64,000 nucleotides of DNA from Diphasiastrum complanatum (taxonomy: Eukaryota > Streptophyta > Lycopodiopsida > Lycopodiales > Lycopodiaceae): positions 15,448,715 to 15,512,714 of the forward strand of contig CM055092.1 in NCBI GenBank assembly GCA_029204225.1. Direction: 5' to 3'. The position numbers were made by a program, and so were the translations under genes. The notes below the pieces were generated by a model that saw only the letters and a program-made list of their open reading frames with translations, did no database searches and had not been told where the DNA came from. This document shows positions 31,276 through 43,231 of this stretch, in pieces; the stretch's first letter is position 1; each line of letters opens with the position of its first letter.

Positions 31276-32068
31276 TGTAGGGTCGAAGATCTTGCGTAGT
31301 ATAGCCCTCCCGCTTGTCAACAAGGGTTAGATCATTGGATAGGTACCTAACTATGCATAGATGCCAAATTTAGTTAGTTTCCTACTTCCTCCCTAACTCT
31401 ATTCACCACTAACACTACTCTCCCTTAACTCTACTCCTCTACACTAACATTCATCATGATTTGGGTGAAGGAAAGGGATAGAAAAGGAGAGTAAGAGAGA
31501 AAGAGAGAGAGATGAGATGGAGGTTAGCTCAAATGCTCAATGTCATTGCTTATGGAAAAACCTTAACTAGCACAACCAAAAAGCATGGGAAATGAAAATA
31601 ACAAGCAATTACAACGATATTGATTAGCAAATGAGGATGCTTGAGCTCTCAAAATGGTAGAGTCTCCTGCTCTCTATTACGCATTAAAATAGTGTACAAA
31701 TGGTGCCTTTTTATAAAATGGGGAAGGCCCTTGCCCCTCAATCCTATTGGTTAATATTCACATTGATCCTATCCATTCATCTTGGACCCAACTTGATCCA
31801 AGGGTCCACAAAAAGTACATTGGAAATCACAAGATTCATGTGAGTCCAAAATTGGACCCAACTCTAAAAAGTAAACTCTAAGTTTAGAATTGACTTTGGG
31901 CCTCAAGTTTTATTTTAATTACAAAGGGCCCAGATTTATTATTTTATTTACAACTTCACTTGCGTGCTCATTGGGCCATGGGCTTATACACGCAGGATGC
32001 CATGCCCTAAAAACACATTTTATTGGATGATTTTATTTATTTACACTTTGTTGGAAATACCCCCAACA
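31276..32068 (-). repeat. LTR of Element F (3' LTR, minus orientation)
   Basis: A 793-bp LTR, TGTAGGGTCGAAG...CCCCCAACA on the plus strand. Read on the minus strand it shares blocks with the Element D LTR (GGGGCAAGGGCCTTCCCCA, TATAAAAAGGCACC with a TATA box, AATGAGCACGCAA, GACTCACATGAAT). It is therefore a related family inserted in the opposite orientation. The ORF at 32301-33875 reads into it, so it is the 3' LTR. The matching 5' LTR was not found. Confidence 0.75.
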
Positions 32069-32300
32069 GGACCCACAGCCTGAAGTAGTGTCGGTCCCTC
32101 GGCACTCTGCCGATTTAGTATAGCGTTTTCTTCGCCCACCTTTGCTAAATCAGGTAGGTGGTGACGTCCTCCATAAAGTTGAGGCGGTCCAGTTTCTTCA
32201 AGTCCTTGGGCGTGTGAAGGGACATGTGGACTCCTCGCAGCCAATCTTGGTCGACCCATGTTTGGAATCTGCGTGTCCATGGATCGCCCAGAAGCGCAGC

Positions 32301-32960
32301 TTAGTAATACACACGAGCGATTGGCAGCTGATCTTCGACTTTGTCTGAAGGTAGCGTCTTATTAACGTCAAAGAATATGGATGAGAGAAAATTGTCCCAT
32401 TTAGTCTCGATCCCCATTAGATGTTCTAAGTCCCGGGCGTAAGTGGTTGTCGCGCGGACTGTTGGATCAGGGCAATTGATATAATGGTTTGCGAACGAGG
32501 TGAGAGCCCTTCTGGCATCTACATCTATAGTCCACCCATATTTTGACTGTATGATCGGCCAATTAAAATTCTGAAGTGTGATCTTGTCCAGAGGGGTGCC
32601 GCATTCCTCCCATTTGGATCTTCGTGTACGTGGCAGGAAGTGCGCGTTCACCTGTATTTGTTGTGGACTCATCACGTAGGCCCTGATGGCTGCAGGGTCT
32701 CTTTTGAACAACTGCTGATGCCACTCTGGTTGTGGTTGGAGGGCAGGTAATGCTTGCAGTTCTTTGCCCTTTATGGTCTGAACTGAAAACGATATCTGCC
32801 AACCGCCTCTCGATGACTTGTGGAGATACTTTGATAGGAATTCGTTGATTTTCTCCTCCACGGACTTGGGTCTTCGGAAGGCCCAGCTGGTAGATATCAT
32901 GCGCGAACCTCTAGATGATGTGGTTTGGCTTTGGCTGGTATCTGCGCCTTGGACATGGTC
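32301..32960 (-). pseudogene. Element F ORF, C-terminal domain (unknown protein)
   Basis: About 200 open codons immediately before the 3' LTR of Element F. The family is not recognised. Contents: a basic, Arg/Lys-rich start (WAFRRPKSVEEKINEFLSKY), a Gln/Pro stretch, then a Trp-rich globular part (LQNFNWPIIQSKYGWTIDVD) and a charged helix (DLEHLMGIETKWDNFLSSIF). Upstream is a Gln/Ser/Asp-rich linker. Further sequence after the stop at 32301 (about 32300-32150: TRRFQTWVDQDWL...) looks like the original C-terminus, so the stop is probably secondary. No retroviral enzyme motif is visible. Confidence 0.6.
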
Positions 32961-33229
32961 TCGCGTCTCAACAGCTGTATCTATTTGCCCTTGATCTTGG
33001 CCTTCAGACCCTTGATCTTGGTTAATTCCCCCTGCTGCCTGCTGGCTTTGGTCTTGGCTGGTACTGGCCTATGCAGCGTCAAAAATCAATGGCAGTGGAA
33101 TTACCACGGGGGTGGCTGGGCCTTCGTGTCCATGGATTTTTGGCACGCCTTGAGGGCTTGCTTGGCTTGGACGAGCTCGTGAGTTGCGCTTGCCCGATAT
33201 TTGTTGAACTCTGTCTGGTAGCTGTTTAA

Positions 33230-33660
33230 GGTTTGGCTATAAACCTGCACCTGATGGCCGAAGAAGATTCATTTCTGATTGAGAAAGCGGCCTTGAGTCT
33301 GGTGTAGGTTGAGCTAACCAGACGAGCTTTTCATTTTGTAGGGCTTTGACCTCCGTCTCCAGACGCATATTCTCTGCTTCCAAAAGGTTTAGTTGTGCCT
33401 GGATGGGAGCAAGTCATTGGGACGCTTCAGATTGAAGCTCTCGCACCTTTGTGGAGGCCTCTGCCAATGTCTTGGAGAGGCTTTGGATATATTTGTTGAG
33501 GCCCTCCTCCTTCTGCTGCAGCTTGGCAATCTTCTGGTGCCATTCTTGTTCATGTTGGTGCATTAAAATCAGTTCGTGCTACAGCTTGGTGAGTTCTGCT
33601 TGCAGTTGTGTGTTACTCGTCGCCAAGTGTAGTACCCTACTTTCCAGAATGGCTTTGGCC
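33230..33660 (-). pseudogene. Element F ORF, coiled-coil middle
   Basis: The minus strand reads VVAAKAILESRVLHLATSNT, QKEEGLNKYIQSLSKTLAEA and NLLEAENMRLETEVKALQNE, a long heptad-repeat coiled coil with in-frame stops at Gln codons (for example LTKL*HEL). It links the N-terminal part at 33662-33875 with the C-terminal domain. Confidence 0.6.
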
Positions 33661-33661
33661 G

Positions 33662-33875
33662 CTACCACATCCAGGATGTATTTTTCCAAAGTCTATACGC
33701 CATCGTTAGGCCTGTGGGAGCAGCCGGTACACTGGCACTGATAAGGACTTGTGTTGTATCGGCCCCGACGACTTGTGGAATACCGTAGTCATTATCTTCT
33801 ATCAGGTTCTCATTGGACCTGATGCCATCTGGGGCGGTAGGATCAGCCCGATCTGGCAATGGTATGAAAACTGTT
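33662..33875 (-). pseudogene. Element F ORF, segment at the left junction with Element D
   Basis: Reads TVFIPLPDRADPTAPDGIRS and ENLIEDNDYGIPQVVGADTT, then shifts frame near 33690 into the coiled coil. Its N-terminal continuation is on the other side of Element D, at 41903-42205. Confidence 0.55.
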
Positions 33876-34617
33876 TGTTGGGCACTTAGTAGGCCCCACC
33901 ACAGTACACTGAACATGTAGAGCAATAAGTGCGAGGGCACTGACTTCCTGCGTGTATAAGCCCAACCCAATGAGCACGCAATTTGGTTTTGTAAAACTTG
34001 TAGAATTAGGAATAAGTGACTAGGGGCCTAAAACTCTAAAATGACATTAGAGGCCCTAAGTCAAGTTGTTAATAAAAAAACTAAAAGGGCCCAAATTAGA
34101 ACTCACATGAATCATGTGAGTGCCCTTGTGCTTTCTTAAGGAACCATTAGATTCATTTTGTGTTAGTTTAGGAGGCTTGGATTAGGATCCTTGCCATTGT
34201 GATTCCAATAGGAGAAAGGGACAAGGGCCTTCCCCATCCATAAAAAGGCACCCTTTGTACCATATTTCCATGTTCAATAGGAGGAGGAGATTATGCCCAA
34301 ATGAGATTTGAACATCCTTGCTTCCTTCCCTCTCTCTCTCTCTCACGTTTTTGCATTTTGCATTTGCTTTCCATTTGCTTCTTCTATCTACTTGCATGTT
34401 GTTAATGATTTCTAAGAGAGTAGAGAGGACAGGATGTAAGCACCTCCCCCATTGTAATCTATTCTTTCTTCTCATGCTTGTGGTTAAAGTAGGGTGGATA
34501 GTTAAATGTGGTTAATGTAGGTGTGGTTAGAGTAGGATTTGCAAGCTAACTTCGCAAGGGAAGCATTATTCCCTTGGGAACGAATCTATGCATGACAGGT
34601 GGACCAAGGCCGCTACA
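33876..34617 (+). repeat. Element D 5' LTR
   Basis: A 742-bp LTR, TGTTGGGCACTTAG...GCCGCTACA. It contains CCATCCATAAAAAGGCACC (about 34227-34246), a likely TATA region, and a short (TC)n run at 34330-34343 that is hugely expanded in the right LTR. Confidence 0.92.
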
Positions 34618-34623
34618 ATTTTT

Positions 34624-34641
34624 TGGCGCCGTTGCCGGGGA
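34624..34641 (+). promoter_or_regulatory. Element D primer-binding site (tRNA-Asp)
   Basis: TGGCGCCGTTGCCGGGGA, complementary to the 3' end of plant tRNA-Asp including CCA. It starts six bases inside the LTR. Confidence 0.92.
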
Positions 34642-34939
34642 ATAGATTAGCATTTTCTTGCTTTTTAGCTTGCATGCATTCATCTTGTGATTTTTGCTTG
34701 TGGAATGGATGTGTGGGGGGTAGTTTAGTGTAGAGTAGAGGTTAGATTTGTTGTTTTTTCATGATTTGTTGCTTGTATGATCTGTGGAGGGAGATTTAGA
34801 GGTGAAAAACATCAGATCCCAGCACCCTATCCCTTCCATAAATCCTAAAAATCAAAAAAATCACAAAAAAAACCATGTAGTTTTGACAAACTGTCCAAAA
34901 AAGAGCCAAAAAAAACACCTATCAGACCTCATAACTTTC

Positions 34940-35860
34940 TGATTTGCTCAAACCAACCTTCGCCCACCTGGCAATACATTCTGCCACACCATCAGTACCT
35001 ACAACTAGTCAGGCAAAGGTTATTTCCCAGCCAGTCTGCCAAAATTGCCAAAAAATAGCCCAAAAAAATAAAAATAAAAACCTTTGTAAAAAATGTCCAA
35101 AATCTCAAAGTAGCTCAAAACACCCCAAGCAACCTTCGCCCAGCTTCATTTTCAGCTTCAGAGCCATCATGGAGGTCGGTGAAGGTTAATACTGAGTGTA
35201 CGAGCTCTGGCGAAGGTTCTTGCTCACCAAAAATAGGAATTTGCCATCAGAACCCTCGCCAACTTCAATATCTACAAAAGTACTTACTGTAAACCTTCAC
35301 CAGTTTGTCAGTAGCTACTTTTCCATGTTTTCTAGTTTCAGTGAAGTCGGCGAAGGTTAATATTGAGAACAAGTGGTCAGGCGAACATTTCTAGTACTCA
35401 GAGAGAAATTTAAGTCCCTTGAACCTTCGCCAACCTTCATAAACCTTCGCCAATATATCATTAATCTTGGCCGAGCTCAGAATAGTCATAAAACATTGTT
35501 TTGAAGTATCTGTGAAGTGGACGAAGGTTAATATTACCTATAACTAGTCCAGCGAACGTTTCAAGCTCTCAAAACTACCAAATTGCCTTCCGAACCTTCG
35601 CCAGACTATTTTTCGCCATGATAATCTTTGCCTAATCTTTGCCAGCCTTTGATCATCAATCTGTACTTCCCAGCAGCTCGGCGAAGGTTAGTCTCCATCA
35701 GAAGGATAGTGGCGAAGTTTCCCAGTCCAAATTATTTTCAGAACTTTCGTTGGACCATCCTTTGCCAACAAGAACCTTCGCTGAGCTCCGTAAAGTGGTA
35801 ATACACTGTGATAAAACATATATCAGTCAGGCGAAGGTTTCTGTTAAAAAAATCCAAAAA
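34940..35860 (+). repeat. About 170-bp tandem repeats with direct and inverted GCGAAGGTT words in Element D leader
   Basis: The word (GC)GAAGGTTA recurs at 35015 (variant AAAGGTTA), 35181, 35352, 35523, 35693 and 35833 (spacing about 166, 171, 171, 170, 140). Its inverse AACCTTCGCC occurs between them (about 34954, 35129, 35423, 35441, 35594, 35772), with further variants. Each unit can fold back on itself or on its neighbour. Units are diverged outside the shared words. Confidence 0.8.
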
Positions 35861-36275
35861 AATTATTGAAACTACTAGTGACTTGACGTGCGAAATACAT
35901 GTTCGATCTTATACAAGTCATATCGTTTAGTGCTGGGGGCCAGCGTAGTCTCCCAGACCCCTGCGTCGGGGCCTCAGCGGGGAGGCCCTGGACCCCACCC
36001 ACCCCGGCACCATCAAGGCCATCTATCACTCACCATTGTTGCCAACTGCGTCGTTACAACATCCATTTTTTTGTGTGTGATCAACTCCATTCAAATATGT
36101 GCCACCATACACTCATCTCTCAATAACCACTTCAATTGTCATCCTATAAAATTTGTTAGTTATTCGTGTTCCTTTCATCCCTTCCAATCATCAACCACTG
36201 ATCAGCACCCGAACAAGATCCACTTAGATCCATTGTTGCCATATACCTTCACATTGTATCAAATCTGCACAGTGA

Positions 36276-37549
36276 ATGAGATTGAGATCTAGTAGAATAC
36301 TATCTACAGAGAATCCAGAGCTACATCAAGCAGCAGCAGAAGAGATCCGACCAAATCAGCCAAATCCAATGGATCAAAATATTCCTATGCCAACGGTACC
36401 TCTACAAGCAATCATAAGATCTCCCAGATTGAAATTGCCCAAATTTGATGGATCCACAGATCCTATCAGATGCTTGCAGATCTATGGGCAAGCATGCGAG
36501 ATCTATGGTGAAACCACCTCGGCAGAAAAACTGAAGTTGTTTCCAATGTCCCGACAGGAGCGGCTTTAGATTGGTTTTTCAATCAGATGACACAAGAATG
36601 AACAGACTGGGAAGTGGTAAAAGTAGCTTTAATCACCAGATTTAAGCCGTAGAAGTTTCTTGAAGATCCGTTCCTCTTGCTTAGCAAAATCAAGATGGCA
36701 AAAAGAGAAAGGGTTAGAGACTACATCGAATGGATCAAACAGCTGAGATCCGAGTGTAATGCGGAGCTTACTCCTGATCATGCGGTCATTATGTGGTTCC
36801 TAGCGGGACTACCTAGAAGCATCAGACGAGAGCTGAAAAGACGGGAGCAATATGCCACATTGCACAAAGCTATGGAAGATGAAATGAGAGAAGAAGATGA
36901 AGGATCAGATGATGATTCTACACCAGGAACTACATCTCTTCATGCTTCAACTCCTTCAATTGCATCTACAAGCTTGTCCAATGAATCGATGATGGAACAG
37001 ATCATGAAGTTACACAAGCAGCAGATGGAGCAGCTCACAGTCCAATTTGACCAAAAACTTAAGGCTCTTCAAAATACTGCAGCACCACAACCAGATCCTT
37101 ATCAGCAGTAGTATCCTCGACGGGACAATGTTTGGTGTCCCATTTGTACCCAAAATCACACTTCCAACGAGTGTCCGGTACTGAAGCAGAATTTGAAGCT
37201 GACGCACAGATATTGTCATTTGTGCAATGCGTCCTCGCACGACACTGTGTATTGCCCCTACAACCCACGGATCATACAACAAAACATAACTCAATTCCAG
37301 ACCTCTTATGCTTACCATCAAGGAGCACCTAATGCAGCACCAAGGCTTGGACCAGGCCCTCAACAACAAAGAATGGCATTACCAGCACCACCAGGGCCAA
37401 ATAATCCTCAAGCAGCCCAGGTGAATCTCACAGCGGCAGAAGCTGAAACATTTTTTCAACAAGAAATGCAACAATGGTATGGACCTGATGAACCATTCAT
37501 CGATCCTGCTATTAATGAGTATTATGCCACATACGGTGACAGAGAGTAG
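36276..37549 (+). pseudogene. Element D gag with two zinc fingers
   Basis: The capsid part starts in KLPKFDGSTDPIRCLQIYGQ, shifts frame near 36550 (TGAALDWFFNQM...), and continues 36677-37111 (RVRDYIEWIKQLRSECNAEL). Then come two fingers: CPICTQNHTSNEC (Cys-x2-Cys-x3-His-x4-Cys, one residue short) and CHLCNASSHDTVYC (standard spacing). A Pro/Gln-rich tail ends at 37549. In-frame stops interrupt it. Confidence 0.82.
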
Positions 37550-37558
37550 GCAATAAAG

Positions 37559-38690
37559 GTGGATCCCTCCACATGGGCGATGAAGCCTGTACCACCCAAA
37601 GCTGATGACACTTCTTCCACAACAGACCATAACATTGATCGTCCGAAAGCTTCAATGGGTGTTCATTATGACTCACAAACAGATACCGTGTTGTGGATGG
37701 ATGCATTGGCAACTATTGACTGTATGGCCGGGCATACATGTCATCCAGATCCAGATTCAGATTCAGAACCCAGCGAATTAACACCGAGAGGATTCACCCT
37801 TGACATGCCTATCTCATATGGGGTGAACATGATAAACGTAACATGGCTGTCACCGAAACCTATTCCGGAACCTGTTGAAGATGATTTAGTTCCTTGGCAA
37901 CATATATTGTCCTATGACGAGGAAGCTGAGCTGACAGATGAGTAGATCCTACACCACATGGATTCTACGCATTATGGAGTTCAACGAATACCAGCTCAAC
38001 TGCCTCAAAAATCTCAACATGCTAAAGTCTCCAAGATGCCACCACCGAAAGCACCAGTACCAAAGAAAAATCAACAAAAGCAAAGAAACAATCAGGTGAT
38101 CAAGTGGAGTGATTTACCCGAAGAGGCTATAGCAACAGTGGATGAAGACATTCGGAACCATGTGGCGAATGTTAAAGAACCTCAACAGAAGATAACGAGC
38201 AAAGAAGCAACAACAACCAACAACAATAAACAAGGCAAAAAGAAAGTTGCTGAATTGCATGCTCAAGGGTCATCCAACCAAGCTTCGATATCAGCTTCAA
38301 GAATGTCAGAAGCAATGCACAAGATATCACTCACCAATCATACTAAGATCAACCTTTTGAAGGAAGAAACGAGTAAGGCACCAGTCCATGATGTGCCAGA
38401 AAACTTCAAGAGTTATACCTTGGACGACCTGGTGATCATGATGCCGAAAGCGCAACGGGAACCTGATGTAAATAAGAATAAAGAAGAACAAGTCTATGAG
38501 GGACCAGCTCGCACTCAACCGATGAATCTAGCAGAGCCAGGAGATGAAGACAAAATTGTTCATGTGAGAGCACAGCTCACGCCCTCACAATTCACCCAAC
38601 TGCAGAGGTTACTGATGGAGTATAAAGACTGCGATTGTTCCCAAGAAGAATGGCAAAATGCGGATTTGTGTCAATCTGAAAGCACTTAAC
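37559..38690 (+). pseudogene. Element D linker region between gag and RT; no protease motif
   Basis: Two open stretches (37559-37945 and 37958-38689) in the position of protease. The product is Asp/Glu/Pro-rich, then Lys/Gln-rich (PKKNQQKQRNNQVIKWSDLP), ending VRAQLTPSQFTQLQRLLMEY, the usual lead-in to a Ty3 RT. No Asp-Thr/Ser-Gly retropepsin site was seen, so protease is lost or too diverged to recognise. Confidence 0.7.
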
Positions 38691-39758
38691 GCTGTGACAC
38701 GGAAGGATCACTTTCCCTTACCGTTCACAGAAAGCGTCTTGGATCGAGTAGCTGGAGTGGAAGCCTACAGTTTTTTGGATGGCTTCAGTGGCTACAACCA
38801 AGTGAAGATTGCACCGGAGGATCAACACAAGACTGCATTTGCTACTGAATGAGGTACATATGCCTACAAGGTCATGCCATTCGGTCTTTGTAATGCCCCT
38901 AGCTCTTTTCAGCACGTCATGCAAAAGGCATTCAAAGACTATTTACAGAAATTCCTAGAGATCTTCCTCGATGATCTTTGCATGCACAAATTTAATGATG
39001 AACACTTATCTCAGTTGGAAAGAGTGCTTATACAATGTCGCAAATTTCAAATATCATTGAACCCAGAGAAATGCCAATTTTGGGTCACACATGGTCTTAT
39101 CCTGGGCCATATTGTATCTAGACACGGGATCGCCACTGATTTGTCTAAGATACGTATTATCATGGATCTTCCACCCCTTGGAATGATTTGTGGAGTCTAT
39201 GTATTTATGGGACATGCCAATTACTATCGAATCTTCATTCTATTCTTTTCTGATTTGGCACGTCCTATCTACAAGTTGACAATTGATCCACATTGGATGG
39301 AGGAAGCCCTACGAGCTTTCCAAAAGCTGAAGGAAGCACTTATATCTACACCAATCTTACGGCCTCCCAATTGGACAATTGAGCTTCATGTGCATACTGA
39401 CACATCAAAGTATGCTATAGGAGCAGTATTGACCCAGCCAGGCGAGTACAAGAAAGACTTTCCTATTCGCTTCGCTAGTCGACAACTCGACGATGCTGAA
39501 ATCAACTATTCAACAACTGAGCGAGAAGCCTTGGCAATGATATTTGCGGTCAAGAAGTTTTGCCATTATCTTATGGCCACTCATTTTGCATTCTACATTG
39601 ATCATCAACCTTTGCTCTACCTAGTCAACAAAACTTGCAACACAAGGAGAATCACTAGATGGTTACTCTTGTTGCTCGAGTTTGATTTTCGAATAGTGGT
39701 ACGCAAAGGCAAGCAACATTATATGGCGGATCATGTATCAAGAATCAAATCAACATAG
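38658..39758 (+). pseudogene. Element D reverse transcriptase and RNase H
   Basis: RT begins RICVNLKALNAVTRKDHFPL (the more N-terminal fingers are missing), has a TGA where a Trp codon is likely at 38849-38851 (ATE*GTYAYK), then MPFGLCNAPSSFQHVMQKAF and the catalytic FLDDLCM. RNase H follows: HTDTSKYAIGAVL, NYSTTEREALAMIFAVKKF and the tether DHQPLLYLVNK. Apart from the TGA the stretch is open. Confidence 0.9.
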
Positions 39759-39806
39759 AAGGATCCCCAGCCTGATGATGAGTTACCGGATGCTGCTTTA
39801 TTTTAC

Positions 39807-41143
39807 GTGGATGCTATACCTGATTGGGCAGCAGACATAGTTGAGTATTTGATGAACGGGCAACCAAATCGGTCACTATCCAAGGTGCAACAACAGAAAC
39901 TTGTACTTAAAGCTTGTCCATATCAGCTGATTGCCGACCAACTATATCGAAGAGGGACGGATAATATCATTCGTCGTTGTATCCTGCCCCATGAGACAAG
40001 TCAGATCATGTCTCTCTCGCATGAAGCAATGGGAGGCGGACACTTCGCAACAGATGTAACAGTACGCAAGATTCTCCAATCTGGCTATTGGTGGCCAACA
40101 ATGCACAAGGATACTGAGGTATATATCAAGCAATGTGATGTATGTCAGAGAGCGCATAGACCAACGAAGGCAAATTATGAGCCGTTACATCCTGTATTGG
40201 CTTAAGCGCCATTTGAGAAGTGGGGACTTGATTACATCGGCCCTATTCACCCAGCCGCTCGCAATACCCAAGTCCGATATATTATCATGGCTACAGATTA
40301 TCTCACAAAGTGGGTTGAAGCCAAAGTAGTGCGCGTAGCAGATGCTAGGTCCACCGCAAAGTTCCTTTATGAAAATATCATTGTACGCTTCGGATGCCCA
40401 GTGGAGATAGTTAGCGATCAGAGAACTCACTTTGTCAACGAGACCATCAAGGTCTTATTAGAAGAGTTCTTTGTGATCCATCGTTTCAGCACGCCTTACT
40501 ACCCAAGAGGTAGTGGCCAAGCCGAATCTTCTAATAAGATTCTGTGCGGCATTTTGACAAAGACAGTAGAAGCAAGCAGATCAGATTGGGAGCACAAGCT
40601 ACACGCCGCTCTGTGGGCTTTCAAAATTGCATACAAAGACAACACCGAGCAAACTCCATTCCAATTGGTGTATGGCCAAGATGCAGTCATGCCGGTGGAA
40701 TTTCTCTTCCATCTCTTCGCATTGCCACAGTGCAACGATTAGATGATACAAAATCGCTCCACTTTCGTCACAAAGCGCTACACAAGTTGTGCGAAACACG
40801 CTTGTTAGTGGTCCATGCTCTTGCTGCAGAGAAAGCACGTCACAAGGCTTGGCATGATTGTCGTCTTCACAAGAAAGATCTTCAAAAAGGAGATTTGGTC
40901 CTCATGTACAAGACAAAGGCGATCAAAGGAAAGCTGAAGTTCACTGGTGAAGGCCCTTATTGCATCACCGACATCTTATCGCAAGGGGCAGGGACTTTAG
41001 AAACAATGGATGAGACACCGTTTGCTATGCTTATCAACGGTAGCCGGTTACACAAGTATTGGTCGCCACCAGCCTTTCCAAACATTCTTGAAGATCTTAG
41101 GATAGGCTCCTCATCATCTAATAAAGCCTTAGGTTTTACGTAA
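39807..41143 (+). pseudogene. Element D integrase
   Basis: The zinc domain (HEAMGGGHFATDVTVRKILQ...CDVCQRAH) is followed by a TAA at about 40203, then the core: first Asp in LDYIGPIHPA, second in SDQRTHFVN, Glu in GSGQAESSNK. After a frameshift near 40740 the C-terminal GPY-like module reads KLKFTGEGPYCITDILSQGA, ending 41143. All three catalytic acids are present. Confidence 0.9.
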
Positions 41144-41266
41144 GAAATCTTTATCCACGCTTTTCCTGACGCACTCCATCATCCGCAATAAATGTGTCGA
41201 CAACCTTCTTCCACAACAAGCACAAGCAGGTGTCGTGGGACCGTCACCTATTTAGGTGGGAGATAC

Positions 41267-41902
<636 letters not shown>

Positions 41903-42205
41903 ATGACGGGTTCCGTGATAGCATCTATCAGGTAACCATTGTTAGTCTGAATTGGAATTTCTAGTGCAGTTTGGGTGACGAAAGGCTTGATCAGAGTTTT
42001 GGTGTGGCGATGGGAGATGGGCTGACGATCACCGGACATAATGCCAATGGTGACCATCGAGGCTGCGTTAATCCTGACCTTGTACGTGGTACCTTGGTAC
42101 AGGAAGTGGAAACGAGTCTTTTCCTCATCCCAGGTGGTGTAAGCGTGAAGGGCGAGGCCCATGTTAATCTCAGAATGGAAAAGCGCCGGGTAAACACCCC
42201 CAAGC
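41903..42205 (-). pseudogene. Element F ORF, N-terminal part, right of Element D
   Basis: Minus strand, ending at Element D in AITEPVI. It includes YELGGVYPALFHSEINMGLA, TRFHFLYQGTTYKVRINAAS and SGDRQPISHRHTKTLIKPFV. No family is recognised. Orientation and phase suit it as the N-terminal continuation of 33662-33875, now separated by the 8-kb Element D insertion. Its own 5' end is lost to a Copia gag fragment. Confidence 0.5.
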
Positions 42206-42430
42206 TCATACGATAGTTGGGTGATGATCATCACGACACACCCAAAGCTGACTCTTTCAAGAGTCATCACAATGTTGCTGCAGGAAGATACCAGAAGGAA
42301 CGAACCCTCCAATTCCTCAACTATCAACTCTCATGCCTTATACACCAATAGAAGAATGACTAAGCAGAAGAAAGGCCCAAAGCAATCAAAGCAAAACCAA
42401 AAGCTGACACAATCCCCACACGTGTGAACT
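42206..42430 (+). pseudogene. Copia gag C-terminal fragment
   Basis: Reads SWVMIITTHPKLTLSRVITM and LLQEDTRRNE plus a Lys/Gln-rich tail, closely matching the minus-strand gag at 46890-47100. It ends in CACACGTGTGAAC. Confidence 0.8.
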
Positions 42431-42447
42431 TGCTGGAAATTTTGTCA

Positions 42448-42460
42448 TGGTATCAGAGCC
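42448..42460 (+). promoter_or_regulatory. Copia primer-binding site (initiator tRNA-Met)
   Basis: TGGTATCAGAGCC preceded by TTTTGTCA, as at the junction of a Copia LTR and its leader. The LTR is reduced to a stub between 42430 and 42447. The following leader (42461-43070) resembles the leader upstream of Copia-4 around 49650-49850. Confidence 0.75.
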
Positions 42461-43070
42461 AAATTAAGATTTGCATGCTAATATCTCTGATTGTTCAAAA
42501 ATTTGAGAGCTAATTCAAGCAAAAAAATAGGTAATCACTTTTCTTTACTTTTCTCTAAAAAGTGTTTGGATCAAAGTGGATAGAGACTGGTTTTTTAAGT
42601 CAAAACAGAGATTGTACGGAATTCTAGAATTCCACACGTGTGAAAATCAGAGATTTTCAGTCCCTTCTATTTCCTTGCTATCTGGTCCAAAGATAGTAGT
42701 GTAATAGCTTGATGGAAAGCTTATGAAGAGTACTTTTTGTAGAAATAAATACCAAATCAATTTTATGTGCCTATTAAGAGTTATAAGCTCTTAAAGAGGG
42801 TAGGGAGAGTCCAAAATCCGAGTGACCACTTTTTGATTTGATTCAATCTTGCTTGATTCTTAATCCATTGTTTTGAGTATCCTACACAAGAAATCGAAGA
42901 TCAAGACTAAGTTTGATGTTATTGAACACCTTTGAGCCTTATGAGAATCATTAGTTTTTTCTTTTGGAGCATCTAACACGTGCCAAAAGTAGAATTCGAA
43001 CTTGTCTAAGCATCTCAATCCATTTTGAGTGTCTAATCTAGATTATTTTGTTTTGATGAATATTTGACTG

Positions 43071-43231
43071 CCAGCAGAAATGTAGTTGATTGCAAATGGA
43101 TATTCAAAATCAAATACAACGCAGATGGAAGTATTAATCAAAGACTTGACTTGTCGCTAGAGGATTTTCTCAGGCACACGACGACGACTACACTGAGACC
43201 TTCAGTCCAGTTGTTAAACATTCTTCAATCA
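43071..43231 (+). pseudogene. Copia reverse-transcriptase fragment
   Basis: Reads RNVVDCKWIFKIKYNADGSI, then after a frameshift VARGFSQAHDDDYTETFSPV, the N-terminal RT block of Ty1/copia. It is isolated, with no neighbours from the same element. Confidence 0.8.

Noticed and set aside
34624-34641. Possible tRNA-Asp gene
   Set aside because: Only the 18-nt complement of the tRNA 3' end is present next to an LTR; it is a primer-binding site, not a tRNA gene.
35012-35860. The 170-bp repeats in Element D as a centromeric satellite
   Set aside because: Six diverged units inside one retroelement leader; no long array and no conserved filler.
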